From the NCBI GenBank assembly GCA_911728455.2, contig OU452228.1, positions 23,469,950 to 23,533,949 on the forward strand: a stretch of 64,000 nt of DNA, read 5' to 3'. Positions 34,101 to 44,859 of the stretch are shown piece by piece. How positions within the stretch are numbered: position 1 is the first letter of the stretch; the number at the start of each line of letters is the position of its first letter. Under the pieces are notes generated by a model. The model searched no databases. It saw only the letters and a list, made by a program, of their open reading frames with translations, and was not told the origin of the DNA. Source of the DNA: Marthasterias glacialis. Lineage: Eukaryota; Echinodermata; Asteroidea; Forcipulatida; Asteriidae. Position numbers and translations under genes: made by a program.

Positions 34101-37100
34101 TTTTTTGAACATGTTAGTCACCTTGCCATACAAAACATACGTTCACGATACGCTGACTTAAAACCGTTTTTTTTGTTGCTAAATCTATGGTTTTTATAGA
34201 AGAACTGTCATTTTCGTATGGAAAGTTTAATTAATCATGATTGTCTTTGTTAAGGGTGTAATCTCAATACAAACTCAATGATACACGGGTATCTTACTGA
34301 TGGATTTACATCCGTAGAAAAAAAAAGAATAGAAGAAAACGTAATTTCCCAGAATTACTCCAGAATCTGTGGTCATTCCACAGATCAATGACGACGGGGA
34401 GGGTGGTGATGGCGAGGAAAATGCAAGAAATGGACGAGGTGTAAGGAATAAGTCACAGTCCATCGCAATGGAAGAAATTGGAGTGGTCGAAAGGTATGAA
34501 TTTTCCAGGTATCGTGAGTATCATTTACAAGGAGCTAGCTCTTCTCAGATCACCCAAAGCCAACACGTCTACAAAAGAGATTATTACAGTCATGGTGTCC
34601 ATTTCTATATCAGGTTTATTCGATAAAGGCCTGTGCAGTTTTCAAATGGAAATTTATCTTTTTTGGGATTTGGTACTGCTACAGTGAGCTTTGAAACTAA
34701 AATAGGTTTTCCCGCGGCCAATTTCAGCAAAAATTAATTCAACTTCATTAAAACGCATTGAAGGTCACGCATTTCCCCCTAATTCAATCAAACTAGGGTT
34801 TCTTTTTAGCTGCTATTTCATCCAATACCGTTTTTTGTGCACACATGATTTCATTCTTCTCATTCAGGCTCATTTCAGTCATTCTCTTTCATTTATAGAC
34901 ATTCAAGACAACATTTTCACCATTCTTCAGTTGAATTTCCACTACCTATTTCCAATTGATGAAATTGAATGGTTGGCCAGCCTCTTGCTGTTGGCTTTCA
35001 CGAAATCGGATGATCTTTGCGACCTAATGAATTTGAATGATTTCATTTGACTACTGAATGCAAAACTGTTGAAATTGAATTACTTCTCTTGACTGTTGTA
35101 TGCTGATGCAACGAAGCATTCATTTTGAAACGAAATTGAAAGAGCCAGGTGTTAAAATGAATAAGTTTCTTGTTGAAATTGGACGGGAAAACTTATAGCT
35201 AATCTTTCTTTTTTCGATAATTACCAATCAAATACTTTTTCTGTAACTGTGTATAAAAACACAATTCAAATAAAAAACACATTTCATTGAATTTCAGAAT
35301 GTTCTCTTCATATTAAGGACACTCTCCACATCGTAGTCCTCAAATTGTTTTCCCCATTGTTTTGTTTCAGTCCTGAGAGTCAACCAAAAGAAACCTCGAA
35401 ACGTAACCTGATCGAAACCAACTCAAGATACGATCTCATGTGCAAAGGCATAATCCTATGCGTTCCCTACGCGGCTAACATCGGTGGTACCGCTACGCTG
35501 ACCGGGACAGGACCAAACTTGGTACTGGCGGGTCAGGTCACCAGGTTAGTTTAGACCCTTTTACTGTAAATATTTAATAAAAGATTGGCATTGTGCATTG
35601 TGTGGCATTCCCTGGCCGGTAAGATAACTACACAGTTGATAAAGGAAGTTTCATGTTTTTGTATCATCAATTCTACATTAATTTAAGTCTTGTCAAAGCA
35701 ATACATAACAAAAGGTTTGGGATATAAACCAAATCTATATATCAAAATTATACGCCGTAACCTTAGTCAGATGTAACATTTTGTTATGTTCAGATTAGCT
35801 GTACAAGTTATGCTTGCAGGAAAAACAAGCTCTGTGGCTCTTTTGTAAACGTGGTGTAGTAATGAGTATAACAAGGTCTCTAAATTTATTTTTGTTGATA
35901 TTAATTTGCACTTGAAAAATGTCCATAATAAAGCTCACTCATAAGTGGGGCAGATAGGAGAAATGTTTGGGGGAATTGTGCCTTTGATGATACAAGCATG
36001 GAATTTGGCACACAGTCAGAGTATGTCATGAGAAAGATATTTGGCTTCGGGGCAATCGCAGATTTGTCCTTTGGAACTATATGGGTAGAATAATCAGCAA
36101 TTTTCAAAATCGCTGCCATTGCTAGTTATATTATACCGATATTTCAGGGCAATTATATTAAAAAAACTTTCTGATGACATACTCTGACTGTGTGCCACAT
36201 TCCATGCTTGTCAAACGGCACCATTCTATCATCTATCTACCGTACTACAAGAAAATCCAAACTCCTATTGTATCTTTCTCAAGCATCATCAAACGCCGGT
36301 CCAGCGCTTATAACAAAATGTTCTTCCACTATAACATAATTATTAGTATAATTATTACTATATCGAAGAGAAAATAATGCTTAGCCGTTTCTAGATTTCT
36401 CAAAAAAACAACAAAAAAAAACAGAAGTGCAGGGAGCCAGTCACAACACAAACGTTAATTTTGTCTTCACTGGTAACCTTTTTTTCAGGTAAGCAAAAAA
36501 AACAAAACCCTGTTTTTTCCCAAAGTTTTTTTTGCGCTTGTTCTTCAGTAGATCTATTCAATTGATATTGATTTACGGTTACAAGCATGACGTCACAACT
36601 GAAACCAACACGTTACAATGAGACCCACGATCAGATTAGCAAACTTTGTGTTAATGTTTTTGAGAAATTGTTTCAAATAGATTTTTCAGAAAAGTGTAGA
36701 AAACCAAGTCCAAGATACAAAATTCCACCGATGTGTTGTATGATGATTCCTTTCCGCAGCTTGTTTGGATCTGAGGCTGAGATTAGCTTCGGGGAGTGGA
36801 TGATATACGCTCTACCAGGCATGCTGGTTTGTCTCTTACTCTCCTGGATATGGCTACAGATATTCTACGTGGATCGATGGTAAAGTTATGACCAGATAAC
36901 TTAATATGCACATGAATATATTTGCCTGCATCAGTGTTACCGCCAAAGACAACGGAATTCACAATACAGTGCGCCACCAAGAGTTTACTGCAGAGAGGTG
37001 GTTTTCAAAAAAGGCAGTCATTGCCACACAGACACGTAAAAAGCTGATATTTGCACAAGGGGCAAACATTTTGAAGACACGCTTATAATCGTTACTATCA

Positions 37101-40100
37101 CGTATACACAGAAACTCCTCCTATCAAAATGAAACTAAAGTAGTTTCAAACAAACTGTCTATTTTGTACTATTTTCTTTGAATTTGTGTCTGCATAACTG
37201 CCAAAGTTGTCCGCTTTTCTCATGTTACACTTTGAAGAATGGTTCTCTCAATGGCAAACTCTAGGTGGTGCATTTTATTGTGCATCCCCCATAAGGCCTT
37301 ATTGTTAAAGTAATTTATTTTTGCATAATTTGTTGATTAATCTACATATTTAAAAAGGGGCTCCAAGGTCAAATTAAGGTTTTTTTATGCACTCCGTGTA
37401 TTTTTATGTGCTACTCTTTCAGAGCGAAATTTGAAACATGACGTCATTGGATGTCACCAACAAATAATGTCTGTACATCCCAACGAGGAATTTTTTCGTT
37501 AGTCAAAAGGTCAAATTCAATGCCGTTTTGATTAAATATCATCAGCATTCAGGAATAAACTAAACATTTCGCGTACAAAAATGTACAGACCCATATTTGA
37601 AATGTGACGTCATTGGATGTTTTGGTATGTTGACAAAATTTGCACTGGAAGGGTATAAAATACAATGACATTTTACACCATTTTAACGTGAGGTTAGAGA
37701 CTTGTCATTCTTTCACGTATAAAAAAGTATTCTTTTTTATGTCCCGAATGATTATATTCATTAAAGGTGCTGTAAGACGACAGGCGATGAACTCGACCAC
37801 AAAAGCGCAGCCAAGGTCATCAAAAAGGTTTATAATGACCTAGGTCCTATGACGTAAGGAACCCTTCTTTTAGAATCACCGTCTCGTCCCACAAATTGAG
37901 TGTATTTATTGTAAGGGTGCTGATCATTGCGTTTCCCCCGAAACACATTTGGGCGCATTATGTACACATTATTTTCATATTAGTCTTTTCACAATCATTG
38001 GCCGTTGATTAAAATTTGTATGGTTAACAGTTGTTGACAATTTTCGAAAGAGTGTGAGATAACAGTGAGTAACGTTTGTCTTAAACCAAGTTGTGGCTTA
38101 GAAATGACTCATCGTGATCATCGGGAACATTCTGCAGCAAACTTGTCTACCTTGTTTATTGCTTCCTTGATTGTCACTTTATTTAGTAGTTGCTCATAAA
38201 TATTTGATAACTATAAGAGATTTTTTTCACTTTCTAATTAAAGGTTTGCGGAAAAGGGTGTTCTTGGTCACTTTATTCTCCTAGTACTCCTGTGGATAAC
38301 GCGAAAACCGGGTTTTGTATCTGGCTGGTCGGTACTATTTCCAGATGGGTAAGTCTTGTGTTTTTTCCCTGTAGCATCGGCTTTGTTACATTTATTTGCT
38401 TGGCAGAATAGCAAGATGGCCACACCATAATATTAATTCAAACAAATAATAGTAATAACGTCAAATCAATTTTCAGATACGTGTCCGATGCTACAACTGC
38501 AATGTTCGTCTCTATATTGCTCTTTATGTTCCCGTCTCGCATGCCCAAATTCATGTGCGGCCGCAGCACAGAAGGTACAAAATAATACATTTTTTTGTGT
38601 TTTCACTGTATTCAAATTGTGCAAGAACTTCCTGAGTTCTCTTGTCACCTAAGGGTACTATAATACATTTTCATAGGAAAGGTTGTTTTCATTCGTTTCG
38701 TACGGTTTAAAAACACAAGTTAGCCTTGTGACAGATTCACAGTCTGTTCTAATCTGCTTGAATTTTATCAGAGGATCTAAAGGATCTTTTTGCTGAGGTA
38801 CTTTATTTCATATTCATCCATAAAGGGCAGTTATTATACATTTCAGTCGGCTAAAAAGAAACACCCAATGAGCCATAGAACTCACAGTCTGTTCTAATCT
38901 GCTTGAATTTTATCAGAGGATCTAAAGGAGCAGAGCGGTCCCTGTCCAGCTCTCCTGGAGTGGCCAGTTGTCCATAAAAATATGGCATGGCTGGTCATTA
39001 TACTTCTTGGTGGAGGGTTTGCACTGGCAGAGGCTTGCAAGGTAAAAAGGTTTATGCTTATGGATGGTGTATACTGTCAGGAATGATGAGCATTGGTTCT
39101 GTTTTGTTGTTCACCAGTGCAATAAAGCATTGTATTCGCAAAGTATGACGCAATGCTTTATTGTCAGTGCTGCGTCTAAGTGAATGTTTTAACTAAAAGT
39201 GGTTCTTATTTTTTCCAATTTTCGTAACTCCAATAATATCGGAGGTCGGCAAAGGGAATTTTCAGGCTTGGATATATTAAGCTCGTTGTGAAGCTCTAAC
39301 CAGCCAAGATAATTTATACTGTAGCCTTGCAATCACAGCGTCCTAGGTTCGAATCCCAAGCTTATAGCGTCTTTCATTCTTTGTGGCTCCGGTTCAAATC
39401 CTGTCTTGGACGAGAACCTCGCTTGTGGATTAGTAAATTGATAACTGCTGAAGGGAAAGTTAAATAGTTATCTAAACATTCAAACTAAGCCACGTTGTCT
39501 CTGTTTGTTCTGATTGTCCGCCTTTTATTTCCATGATCAGGTGTCTGGTCTTTCAGAGTGGATAGGTAATCAGTTTATGGTATTCAACTTCCTACCGGCC
39601 TATGCCATAGCTCTCATCGTGTCTATCATCATAGCTGCCTTTACTGAAGTAACCAGCAACACGGCTACAGCAACAATCTTTCTACCAATTCTTGGAAGCC
39701 TGGTAAGACATGGTCAAAACGGGAACATTTCAGTACAGTGCGCCACCAAGAGTTTGCCGCGGGGAGTTCATTTTCAAAATAGACAGTCGATATATTTCAC
39801 TCGGGATGGATGGTTCATGGTTGCTTGAATCAGTGTTAATTAAACTTAAAGAGAAAATTTAACCGCCTTTGAAATAATTCCCGCCATTGATTTTGTTTAA
39901 CCAGGGAGAGAGCAGTGGTATCAACCCATTGTTCCTCATGTTACCAGCGACGGTTGCCTGCTCATTTGCCTTCATGCTTCCCGTAGCCACGCCCCCGAAC
40001 GCCATTGCGTTTGCCAATGGCCAGATCACAGTTATGGATATGGTAAGTTGTGACATTATTTTGCTTGCAGTCGTCTTTTATTGCTGATTCTTTTTCAAAA

Positions 40101-41040
40101 TAAAGGATCGATAAAGTAAATGACCGATAAAGTGAAGGATCGATATAGCCTTAGTGAACTTAGAGGTAAAATTTAGGATTGATAAAGCTGATAGTGCTTG
40201 TTCTCACTTTGTGTGCTTCAATATATACATGAAACAAACTAACATGAACAAATGTGGGCTCAATCCGTCTTCCGAGTCAGGAGAAAAAGTGAAAAACGGT
40301 GCACACTTCTCAGCTTGTAAACATATTGTTCTTAATTTCGATTATAACAACCGAAATTAAAATCGGGGTCTCCAAATTTCATTTTTTTACGGTATGAACT
40401 TCATAATCAGTGAGCATTCAGAGTAACACTAGTTTTTGTTTATCAATAACAGTCCTGTATTTTACCTTTAAGGCATTTATCAAACGGCCAGTCTTCGCCG
40501 GAGTGACCCAATTAACCTGACGTCATCATCACAATAATCTTTGTTGTGCTATTTTGGAAGTCAACTTCTCTGCATGTAATATAGTGTAGTGCGAATTTTA
40601 GGCAACGCAGCTCTTACAAGATTGCCAGTTGACTTCCAAAATGGTGAGCGCGGCAGAGTCGCCGCGTGTGACGTACGTGCAAGGGATCAAATACGTTACA
40701 GTATGCAGTGGAACCTTTTTCATATTTCCATTGCAGTTACAACAAACGTAAACCTTTCAAATCTCATTCAGATGTGCAGTAGCTTCAAACATTTGCAAAT
40801 CAAACTGCATGTTTACAGGGGTTGTTTCACTAAACATCGCTTTCAAGAAAACACCAACTATTTCTACATCCTTTTCCCCACCCCCCATTTTTTCGACCTT
40901 TCTCCCAGGTAAAGACTGGCTTCGTGCTGAACATCGCCTGTGTGTTGGTGGCCAATGCTAACGTGAACACCCTTGGTATGTGGATATTTGACGTGGGATC
41001 GATCCCGCCTTGGCTGAACAGCACCGCCGTGCCAGCCTAA
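31008..41040 (+). CDS. SLC13: SLC13-family Na+/di- and tricarboxylate cotransporter, copy 1 (complete, 611 aa)
   Basis: Plasma-membrane symporter of the DASS/SLC13A2-3-5 group: couples Na+ uptake to succinate, citrate or related carboxylates. Thirteen exons: 31008-31199, 33061-33326, 33664-33790, 34384-34493, 35371-35544, 36760-36879, 37767-37853, 38244-38348, 38477-38574, 38917-39041, 39541-39702, 39905-40042, 40909-41040. They total 1836 nt with all phases consistent. Residues 170-172 (SNT) and 507-509 (SNT) are the paired Na+/substrate motifs. [12 protein letters not shown] lies in exon 5, LLGGGFALA in exon 10, and the family signature [15 protein letters not shown] at 542-556. A glycosylation site (NST, 605-607) stands at the extracellular C-terminus, as in mammalian members. 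Length is typical of the family. Which carboxylate it prefers cannot be read from sequence. Confidence 0.95.
31523..31626. repeat. Hairpin MITE in SLC13 intron 1
   Basis: The left arm gatgacgtttttggagccgg aagtgca and right arm tgcacttccggccccaaaac gtcatc pair almost fully around a loop of about 45 bases. Confidence 0.75.
32469..32536. repeat. Solo end of the TGACGTCATCATCACAA TIR family
   Basis: ttgacttccaaaatggcgca actaagattattgtgatgat gacggcaggtgaattggatc aata is one terminus. Only one end is found here. Confidence 0.55.
32913..33045 (+). pseudogene. SLC13: Decayed duplicate of SLC13 exon 2, first half
   Basis: Directly upstream of real exon 2 the sequence after an AG at 32911-32912 reads [20 protein letters not shown], against [20 protein letters not shown] in the true exon. 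After about LLP the match fades and no donor in a usable phase is found. It looks like a tandem duplication of the acceptor and the 5' half of the exon that has since decayed. Confidence 0.75.
33061..33326 (+). CDS. SLC13: SLC13 copy 1, exon 2
   Basis: Residues 65-152 plus a split Trp 153. Contains [19 protein letters not shown] and [14 protein letters not shown], the early membrane segments of the family. Acceptor tgtttcttag, donor GTAAGC. Confidence 0.93.
33560..33625 (-). repeat. SINE fragment (B-box region), reverse
   Basis: gactcaaatctgggtccaca gaggtga is the reverse of the B-box region seen in the 13010 SINE. It is truncated on both sides, in SLC13 intron 2. Confidence 0.45.
33664..33790 (+). 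CDS. SLC13: SLC13 copy 1, exon 3 (first SNT motif)
   Basis: Completes Trp 153 and encodes residues 154-195: [15 protein letters not shown] then [18 protein letters not shown] at 170-172 is the first re-entrant-loop motif that binds Na+ and substrate in this family. Acceptor tatgctag, donor GTAGCC. Confidence 0.95.
34384..34493 (+). CDS. SLC13: SLC13 copy 1, exon 4 (variable cytosolic loop)
   Basis: Residues 196-231 and split Ser 232: [20 protein letters not shown] then [16 protein letters not shown]. Charged, low-complexity loop. It is confirmed as an exon because copy 2 has the same start (INDDGE) and flanks at 58945-59042, while the rest differs. Donor GTATGA. Confidence 0.85.
34704..35194. 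repeat. TIR element S, copy 1 (about 490 bp)
   Basis: The left end ataggttttcccgcggccaa tttcagcaaaaa and right end ttgttgaaattggacgggaa aacttat are inverted. The related copies are 42453-42896 and 44860-45478. Confidence 0.65.
35371..35544 (+). CDS. SLC13: SLC13 copy 1, exon 5
   Basis: Residues 233-289 and split Ser 290. [20 protein letters not shown] then [19 protein letters not shown]: the strictly conserved SIGG/GTGPN-type segment of the transporter. Acceptor tttgtttcag, donor GTTAGT. Confidence 0.94.
35885..36220. repeat. Dispersed repeat T, copy 1
   Basis: ggaatttggcacacagtcag agtatgtcatgag and gcagatttgtcctttgg recur in reverse complement at 43495-43680. A second piece, catactctgactgtgtgcca at about 36178, is inverted relative to the first, giving a loose palindrome. 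Confidence 0.6.
36760..36879 (+). CDS. SLC13: SLC13 copy 1, exon 6
   Basis: Residues 291-329 and split Trp 330. [20 protein letters not shown] then [19 protein letters not shown]: a membrane segment followed by the start of a cytosolic loop. Acceptor cctttccgcag, donor GTAAAG. Confidence 0.93.
36957..37285. repeat. TIR element U
   Basis: The left end ttcacaatacagtgcgccac caagagttt and right end aaactctaggtggtgcattt tattgtgca are imperfect inverted repeats. Single ends of the same family are at 16924-16980, 39729-39800 and 53735-53855. Confidence 0.65.
37767..37853 (+). CDS. SLC13: SLC13 copy 1, exon 7
   Basis: Residues 331-358 and split Thr 359: [20 protein letters not shown] then VYNDLGPM. 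Start chosen at the AG of attaaag because it alone keeps phase with exon 6; copy 2 has the same join ([11 protein letters not shown]). Donor GTAAGG. Confidence 0.88.
38244..38348 (+). CDS. SLC13: SLC13 copy 1, exon 8
   Basis: Residues 360-393 and split Gly 394: [20 protein letters not shown] then [14 protein letters not shown]. Hydrophobic helix with the family TRxPGF motif. Donor GTAAGT. Confidence 0.93.
38477..38574 (+). CDS. SLC13: SLC13 copy 1, exon 9
   Basis: Residues 395-426 and the first base of Glu 427: [20 protein letters not shown] then [11 protein letters not shown]. Donor GTACAA. Confidence 0.94.
38737..38784 (+). repeat. 48-bp duplicate of the exon 10 acceptor region
   Basis: Exact copy of 38882-38929. 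It includes the pyrimidine-rich tract, the atcag acceptor and the first 13 bases of exon 10 (aggatctaaagga). It is followed by tctttttgctgag and a GTACTT donor, so a 26-base decoy exon is conceivable. Confidence 0.9.
38917..39041 (+). CDS. SLC13: SLC13 copy 1, exon 10
   Basis: Completes Glu 427 and encodes 428-468: [20 protein letters not shown], then [29 protein letters not shown] is a conserved membrane motif. The 5' part is almost identical to copy 2. Donor GTAAAA. Confidence 0.94.
39330..39430 (+). repeat. SINE fragments with two B boxes
   Basis: ctaggttcgaatcccaagc and ctccggttcaaatcctgtc are two B-box-like sequences 50 bases apart in SLC13 intron 10, with degenerate flanks. Confidence 0.5.
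39541..39702 (+). CDS. SLC13: SLC13 copy 1, exon 11 (second SNT motif)
   Basis: Residues 469-522: [12 protein letters not shown] through [23 protein letters not shown] at 507-509 is the second Na+/substrate loop. Acceptor catgatcag, donor GTAAGA. Confidence 0.95.
39905..40042 (+). CDS. SLC13: SLC13 copy 1, exon 12 (family signature)
   Basis: Residues 523-568. [15 protein letters not shown] (542-556) is the SLC13 signature segment. Then [11 protein letters not shown]. Donor GTAAGT. Confidence 0.95.
40190..40480. repeat. Second copy of the element at 12755-13385
   Basis: Shared blocks in the same order: gatagtgct/ctcactttgtgtg, aaacatattgttcttaattt, aaattaaaatcggggtct, acttcataatcagtgagc, cctgtattttaccttta. 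This copy lacks the inserted SINE. Confidence 0.6.
40498..40692. repeat. TIR family TGACGTCATCATCACAA, copy in SLC13 intron 12
   Basis: The left end gacccaattaacctgacgtc atcatcacaataatctt is followed by tggaagtcaac. It ends gccgcgtgtgacgtacgtgc aagggatcaaa, as in the longer copy at 55572-55972. Confidence 0.65.
40909..41040 (+). CDS. SLC13: SLC13 copy 1, exon 13 (C-terminus)
   Basis: Residues 569-611: [20 protein letters not shown], last membrane helix, then [13 protein letters not shown] (TAA 41038-41040). NST is a possible N-glycosylation site near the extracellular end. Acceptor ttctcccag. Confidence 0.94.
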   Translation, partial: VKTGFVLNIACVLVANANVNTLGMWIFDVGSIPPWLNSTAVPA

Positions 41041-42440
41041 ATAATTCATCACCGTTTTCACGAAGGGACGGGCACCATCTTAGGAACTGCACACTCTGTA
41101 GTATAAAAACATTGTTGTGAAGTTTAAGTACCTTCATGTTGGTTCTACACTCTAAAAACTGCCGGGTCAGAATTGACTCGGATTCTGGGTCTCAGGGACC
41201 TGATCCATTGTTGGTCAGGCTGACCCGGAAGCGATTTTCCCCCCAAACGTTTTCCATTATATTTTCAGGACATGTATATAAAGTCATGAAAACGCTTTGG
41301 TCGAGCTTCTTCGTGGCGGGTGTTATTAGTCTCGTGGCTACGATACCGGTTTGAGCCATGGTCTGTCTTTGTTTTGTTTTTATCACCTTTTTTCTCTGTT
41401 TAAACTTGATTAGAGTTTATTAGATTATTATTATCATTATTATTATTTTTTACACAGTCACCTCAGTATCTACACTGAACTATACGCTTATAATAACGTC
41501 GCCCTCTTTCATCGGTATTTTTTGCGATATTTAAATATCTTTATTAATTCAGGACACTGTATTACTTTTGTTATGAAAGGTGTAAGTTAAAGCTAGACTA
41601 TTTCAAAAATAAAAAGGCTTAAATAGTCTTATGACAAACGAAATCAAATATTATAAAAAATGAAATTTTCAAATAGTTATGCTAACGCCACCTGTAAGGG
41701 ATTTTGGTAACGGCACCGTTTAGCCACAGACAAAATGAGAAAAACTTAACATATTTTGGAAACGAATTCCCGCCCCCAAACGACACATTATAGTAGAATT
41801 TTTGCGCATGCGTTGTACGTTTGCCTTTCCCATTATAATTTTTACAGGGAATGTATATAAAGTTATCAAACCCGTTGTCAGCCGAGTTGAATCGGTGGCG
41901 TACGTCGATAATCTTATGATTTAGGAGCAGAAGGTATTCAGGTCGGATCCTTGTTAAATGTGTTTTATTTTTTATCATCTTGGTTTCACTTTTGAGTCTT
42001 GGCAAGTTCTCTCTTTAATCTGGATTGTAAATGTTTTTCATTATTTTTCCTGACATTTCTAGTTTCCGAGGATTTTTTGTTAAAAGGGAAAAAGGGCTGA
42101 GAACCAGTTTGTGCTATGTCGTTTGGGAAAAAACATATTTGGTTCATAAGTCCATCTTTCAGATAGGCCTATTCCACAAAATTTCATTTCAGTTGCCAGA
42201 AATCAACTTAGAAAATCTGACTCCGGTTTTGTTTTGACAGCAATTTTGTCCCCCATCTTTTTATTGCAGTGGTCATTTCATTAGGCGCACGAGTGCGCTC
42301 TTTTTTTTGGACGGTGAAACTTTCAATCGATTGCACTGTGCTACGGGTGCTTTAAACTGACTTTCTTTGGACATGATAACATTCCACATCACGATGCTAT
42401 TCTACAGAAATCTTTTCTTTTTCCCTTTGAATTTGATATC
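41041..42440. other. 3' side of SLC13 copy 1, no further gene
   Basis: Probably begins with 3' UTR. A plausible plus-strand AATAAA lies at about 41609. No exon or clear repeat is seen from 41041 to 42440. Confidence 0.35.
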
Positions 42441-42452
42441 ACGTATAAATTT

Positions 42453-42896
42453 ATGTTTTCCCGGCCAATTTCAACAAAACCTCAGTCAAGTCAACACCCG
42501 GCTCTTTCAGTTTCGCTTGAAATTGATTGCTCCGTTGCATCAACATTTGACAGTCGAACAAAGTTCAGCATTCCCTGGTCAAATAAGATCATTTAAATTC
42601 ACCGGGTCGCTAAGATCATTCAATTTCGCAAAAGCCATCAGCAAGAGGATGGTCAACCATGCATTTTCATCACTTGTAGATGTTGTCTTGAATGCCTAAC
42701 AATGAAATAGAATGACTAAAATGAGCCTGAGTGAGAAGAACGAAATCATGTATGCACGAAAACAAAATTAATTGGATGAAAAGTTGCTTAAAAGAATCCC
42801 CATATAGTTTGAATGAATTAGGGAAACGAACGTGAATTTGAAAGCGTGTTATCGCAAACTGAATTATTTTTTGCTGAAATTGACCGGGTAAAACCT
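42453..42896. repeat. TIR element S, copy 2
   Basis: The left end tgttttcccggccaatttca acaaaa and right end ttttttgctgaaattgaccg ggtaaaac are inverted. Both match the ends of the 34704-35194 copy. Confidence 0.7.
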
Positions 42897-42904
42897 GTAA
42901 TATG

Positions 42905-43200
42905 TGGAATTATAACACACCTCTCCCTGGTTCTTTATCCTGATTGGCTGAAACACGGTCACGTGGGGGTGAACTAATACAGCCTAGTGCATGAAATCTG
43001 CAACACGCACCGCACGCGCTTCATTTGGGGAAAATAGTTCGCAAAGCGGGAAATAGTTTCAAAAACCCCAAAACTATTGACTGGTAAACAGCGCCCTCAA
43101 GAGAACGAAAATGCGGCGTCTGCAGATCGAAAAGAATCTCCGGCCAAAAAACTTACTCTTCTAACTGACATTTTGGATTGAGGTGTGTTATAAAACACAT
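42905..43200. repeat. TIR element P, copy B
   Basis: Ends ttataacacacctct (42910) and gaggtgtgttataaaac (43180). Subterminal gattggctgaaacacggtca cgtgg parallels copy A at 22112. The palindrome at 43193 follows directly. Confidence 0.65.
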
Positions 43201-43359
43201 ATGGACTGGCATTATTCGGGCAATAGTGCACGTCTATGCACCCCTCGGGCCTGTGACCAGGAGAGGGTCCTATTTAGGACCCTCTCCTGGTCACTCAAAG
43301 GCCCTTGGGGTGCACAGACGTGCACTATTTCCCTCATTGCCAGTCCACATGTGTATACT
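43193..43359. repeat. 167-bp palindrome with a different stem
   Basis: The left arm acacatatggactggca, then atagtgcacgtctatgcacc cc and gaccaggagagggtcc, is mirrored by the right arm ggaccctctcctggtc, ggggtgcacagacgtgcact att and tgccagtccacatgtgt. The loop is only about six bases (tattta). Confidence 0.9.
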
Positions 43360-43494
43360 ATTAGTCAACTGATACGCCCCAGTACACAGGGCATCCACAC
43401 ACAATTGGCAGCCACGAACATTAACTGAACATGATTGATGTATAATTTAATATAATAAAGGAACTCTTTATACTGGTTGAGAATGTGACTCCAG

Positions 43495-43680
43495 TGTATA
43501 TTTTGACGCGCTTTTTCTAGCTCTCTGTTTTGCGTTGGCAGCCATTTTGAAAAATTTGAAAATTGCTTAAGGACAAATCTGCGATAGCCTTATAGCCAAA
43601 TAAATGTCGTTCTCATGACATACTCTGACTGTGTGCCAAATTCCAGACTGGTATCATCAAAGGGTGGACCAAATTCTCTG
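43495..43680. repeat. Dispersed repeat T, copy 2
   Basis: ggacaaatctgcgatagcct and catgacatactctgactgtg tgccaaattcca are the reverse complement of parts of 35885-36115. Confidence 0.6.
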
Positions 43681-44859
43681 ACAGTTTTGTTTTTACTGTT
43701 TCAATTGAAATATGAACACCGATGTTTGATTTCGTTTAATTCACTGTTTGGTTGGATGGCGTATGTATTGTATGCTAAAGGATTGGAATTAATTTATTCT
43801 TCCCCAAAACAATGATGTACTTTCCCAACGACTCGCTAATGAAAAATGATGGCTGGACTTTGTGTTTTCAGTAATTTGATTTTGTTTTTGAAAACACGTA
43901 TTATGATCGTTTATTGTTAATAAGTTAAAGGTCCTTTCTCATTGTAAATCCCGTGAGCGATTCGTTGTGTAAACGTCAGCAACCACAGCGCATCTTTATG
44001 AAATAACTGGTTTTGATTCATTTGTGCTAATCATAAGTCAGACAAAAAACTTTAAAAACTTTATTTTAGTTATTGTTTTATTTTTATTAAAGTGTAATAA
44101 AATAAAATTAAAATAAATTCCGAATATACCCATACCATCCATTATACCATTACACCATACCATACATTATACCAGACCTATACATTAACCCAGTATTTGA
44201 AATAGTAGACATAAGAGTATTTTTTTCCGGCGGGGTGGGGGGGTTGGGGGTTGGGTGGGGATGAGGCTGAGAAACAGTAGACCCTACTACAAAGCGCGAA
44301 GCTCTTACTTTCCGGGGCCCACTTAAGGACCACGAAAATGTTTTTTTTATTCTAGATGCTCTTTGGTGCAATTTGAGACGATTCCCAGACACTTTCCTCT
44401 CCATTTTTTGAGCAAAATTTTTGAAGGAGTAAAATGTAAATTCCATTTGATTGGTTTACTCTTTCTGTTTGTATCTGATCCTCTTGTCCCTCTCCCCCAT
44501 CTCCCCCCTTTCCCTCTCCCTCTTTTTCACTTTTATTAAAAAAAATACAAAAAAACCCCCTTTTTTCGGGGGGGGGGGTGTCTACAGCCCCCTTGGATCC
44601 GCCAATTATAAGTTTTCTCGTAATTACTTTATTTTTCTATATCTGCGGACAATAAAATACATTTAAAATTGTCCGGGTCGAGACAAAAGTTTTATAAACT
44701 GTCATCATAGATGCGTCAGATATAATAAAACCTACAACTATCCAGATATAAAAATCCTAAAAATACTATAATAAAAAAAAAAACAAAAAAAAAAATAAAA
44801 AAATTGTCAATAATAATAAAAAAAAATCAATAAATTTAACACACGGATCATTCAATAAT
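43681..44859. other. Between the convergent SLC13 genes, no gene
   Basis: Contains low-complexity DNA: tandem accatacc words near 44140, a C/G-rich stretch near 44230, a T/C-rich block near 44490 and an A-rich block at 44765-44835. Confidence 0.35.

Noticed and set aside
37780..37853. Alternative start of SLC13 exon 7 at the AG of gacgacag
   Set aside because: It would bring a stop (TGA) into frame with exon 6; the attaaag acceptor 13 bases upstream (exon start 37767) keeps the frame in both paralogues.
43178..43428. Two overlapping open frames
   Set aside because: They are translations of the palindrome arms.
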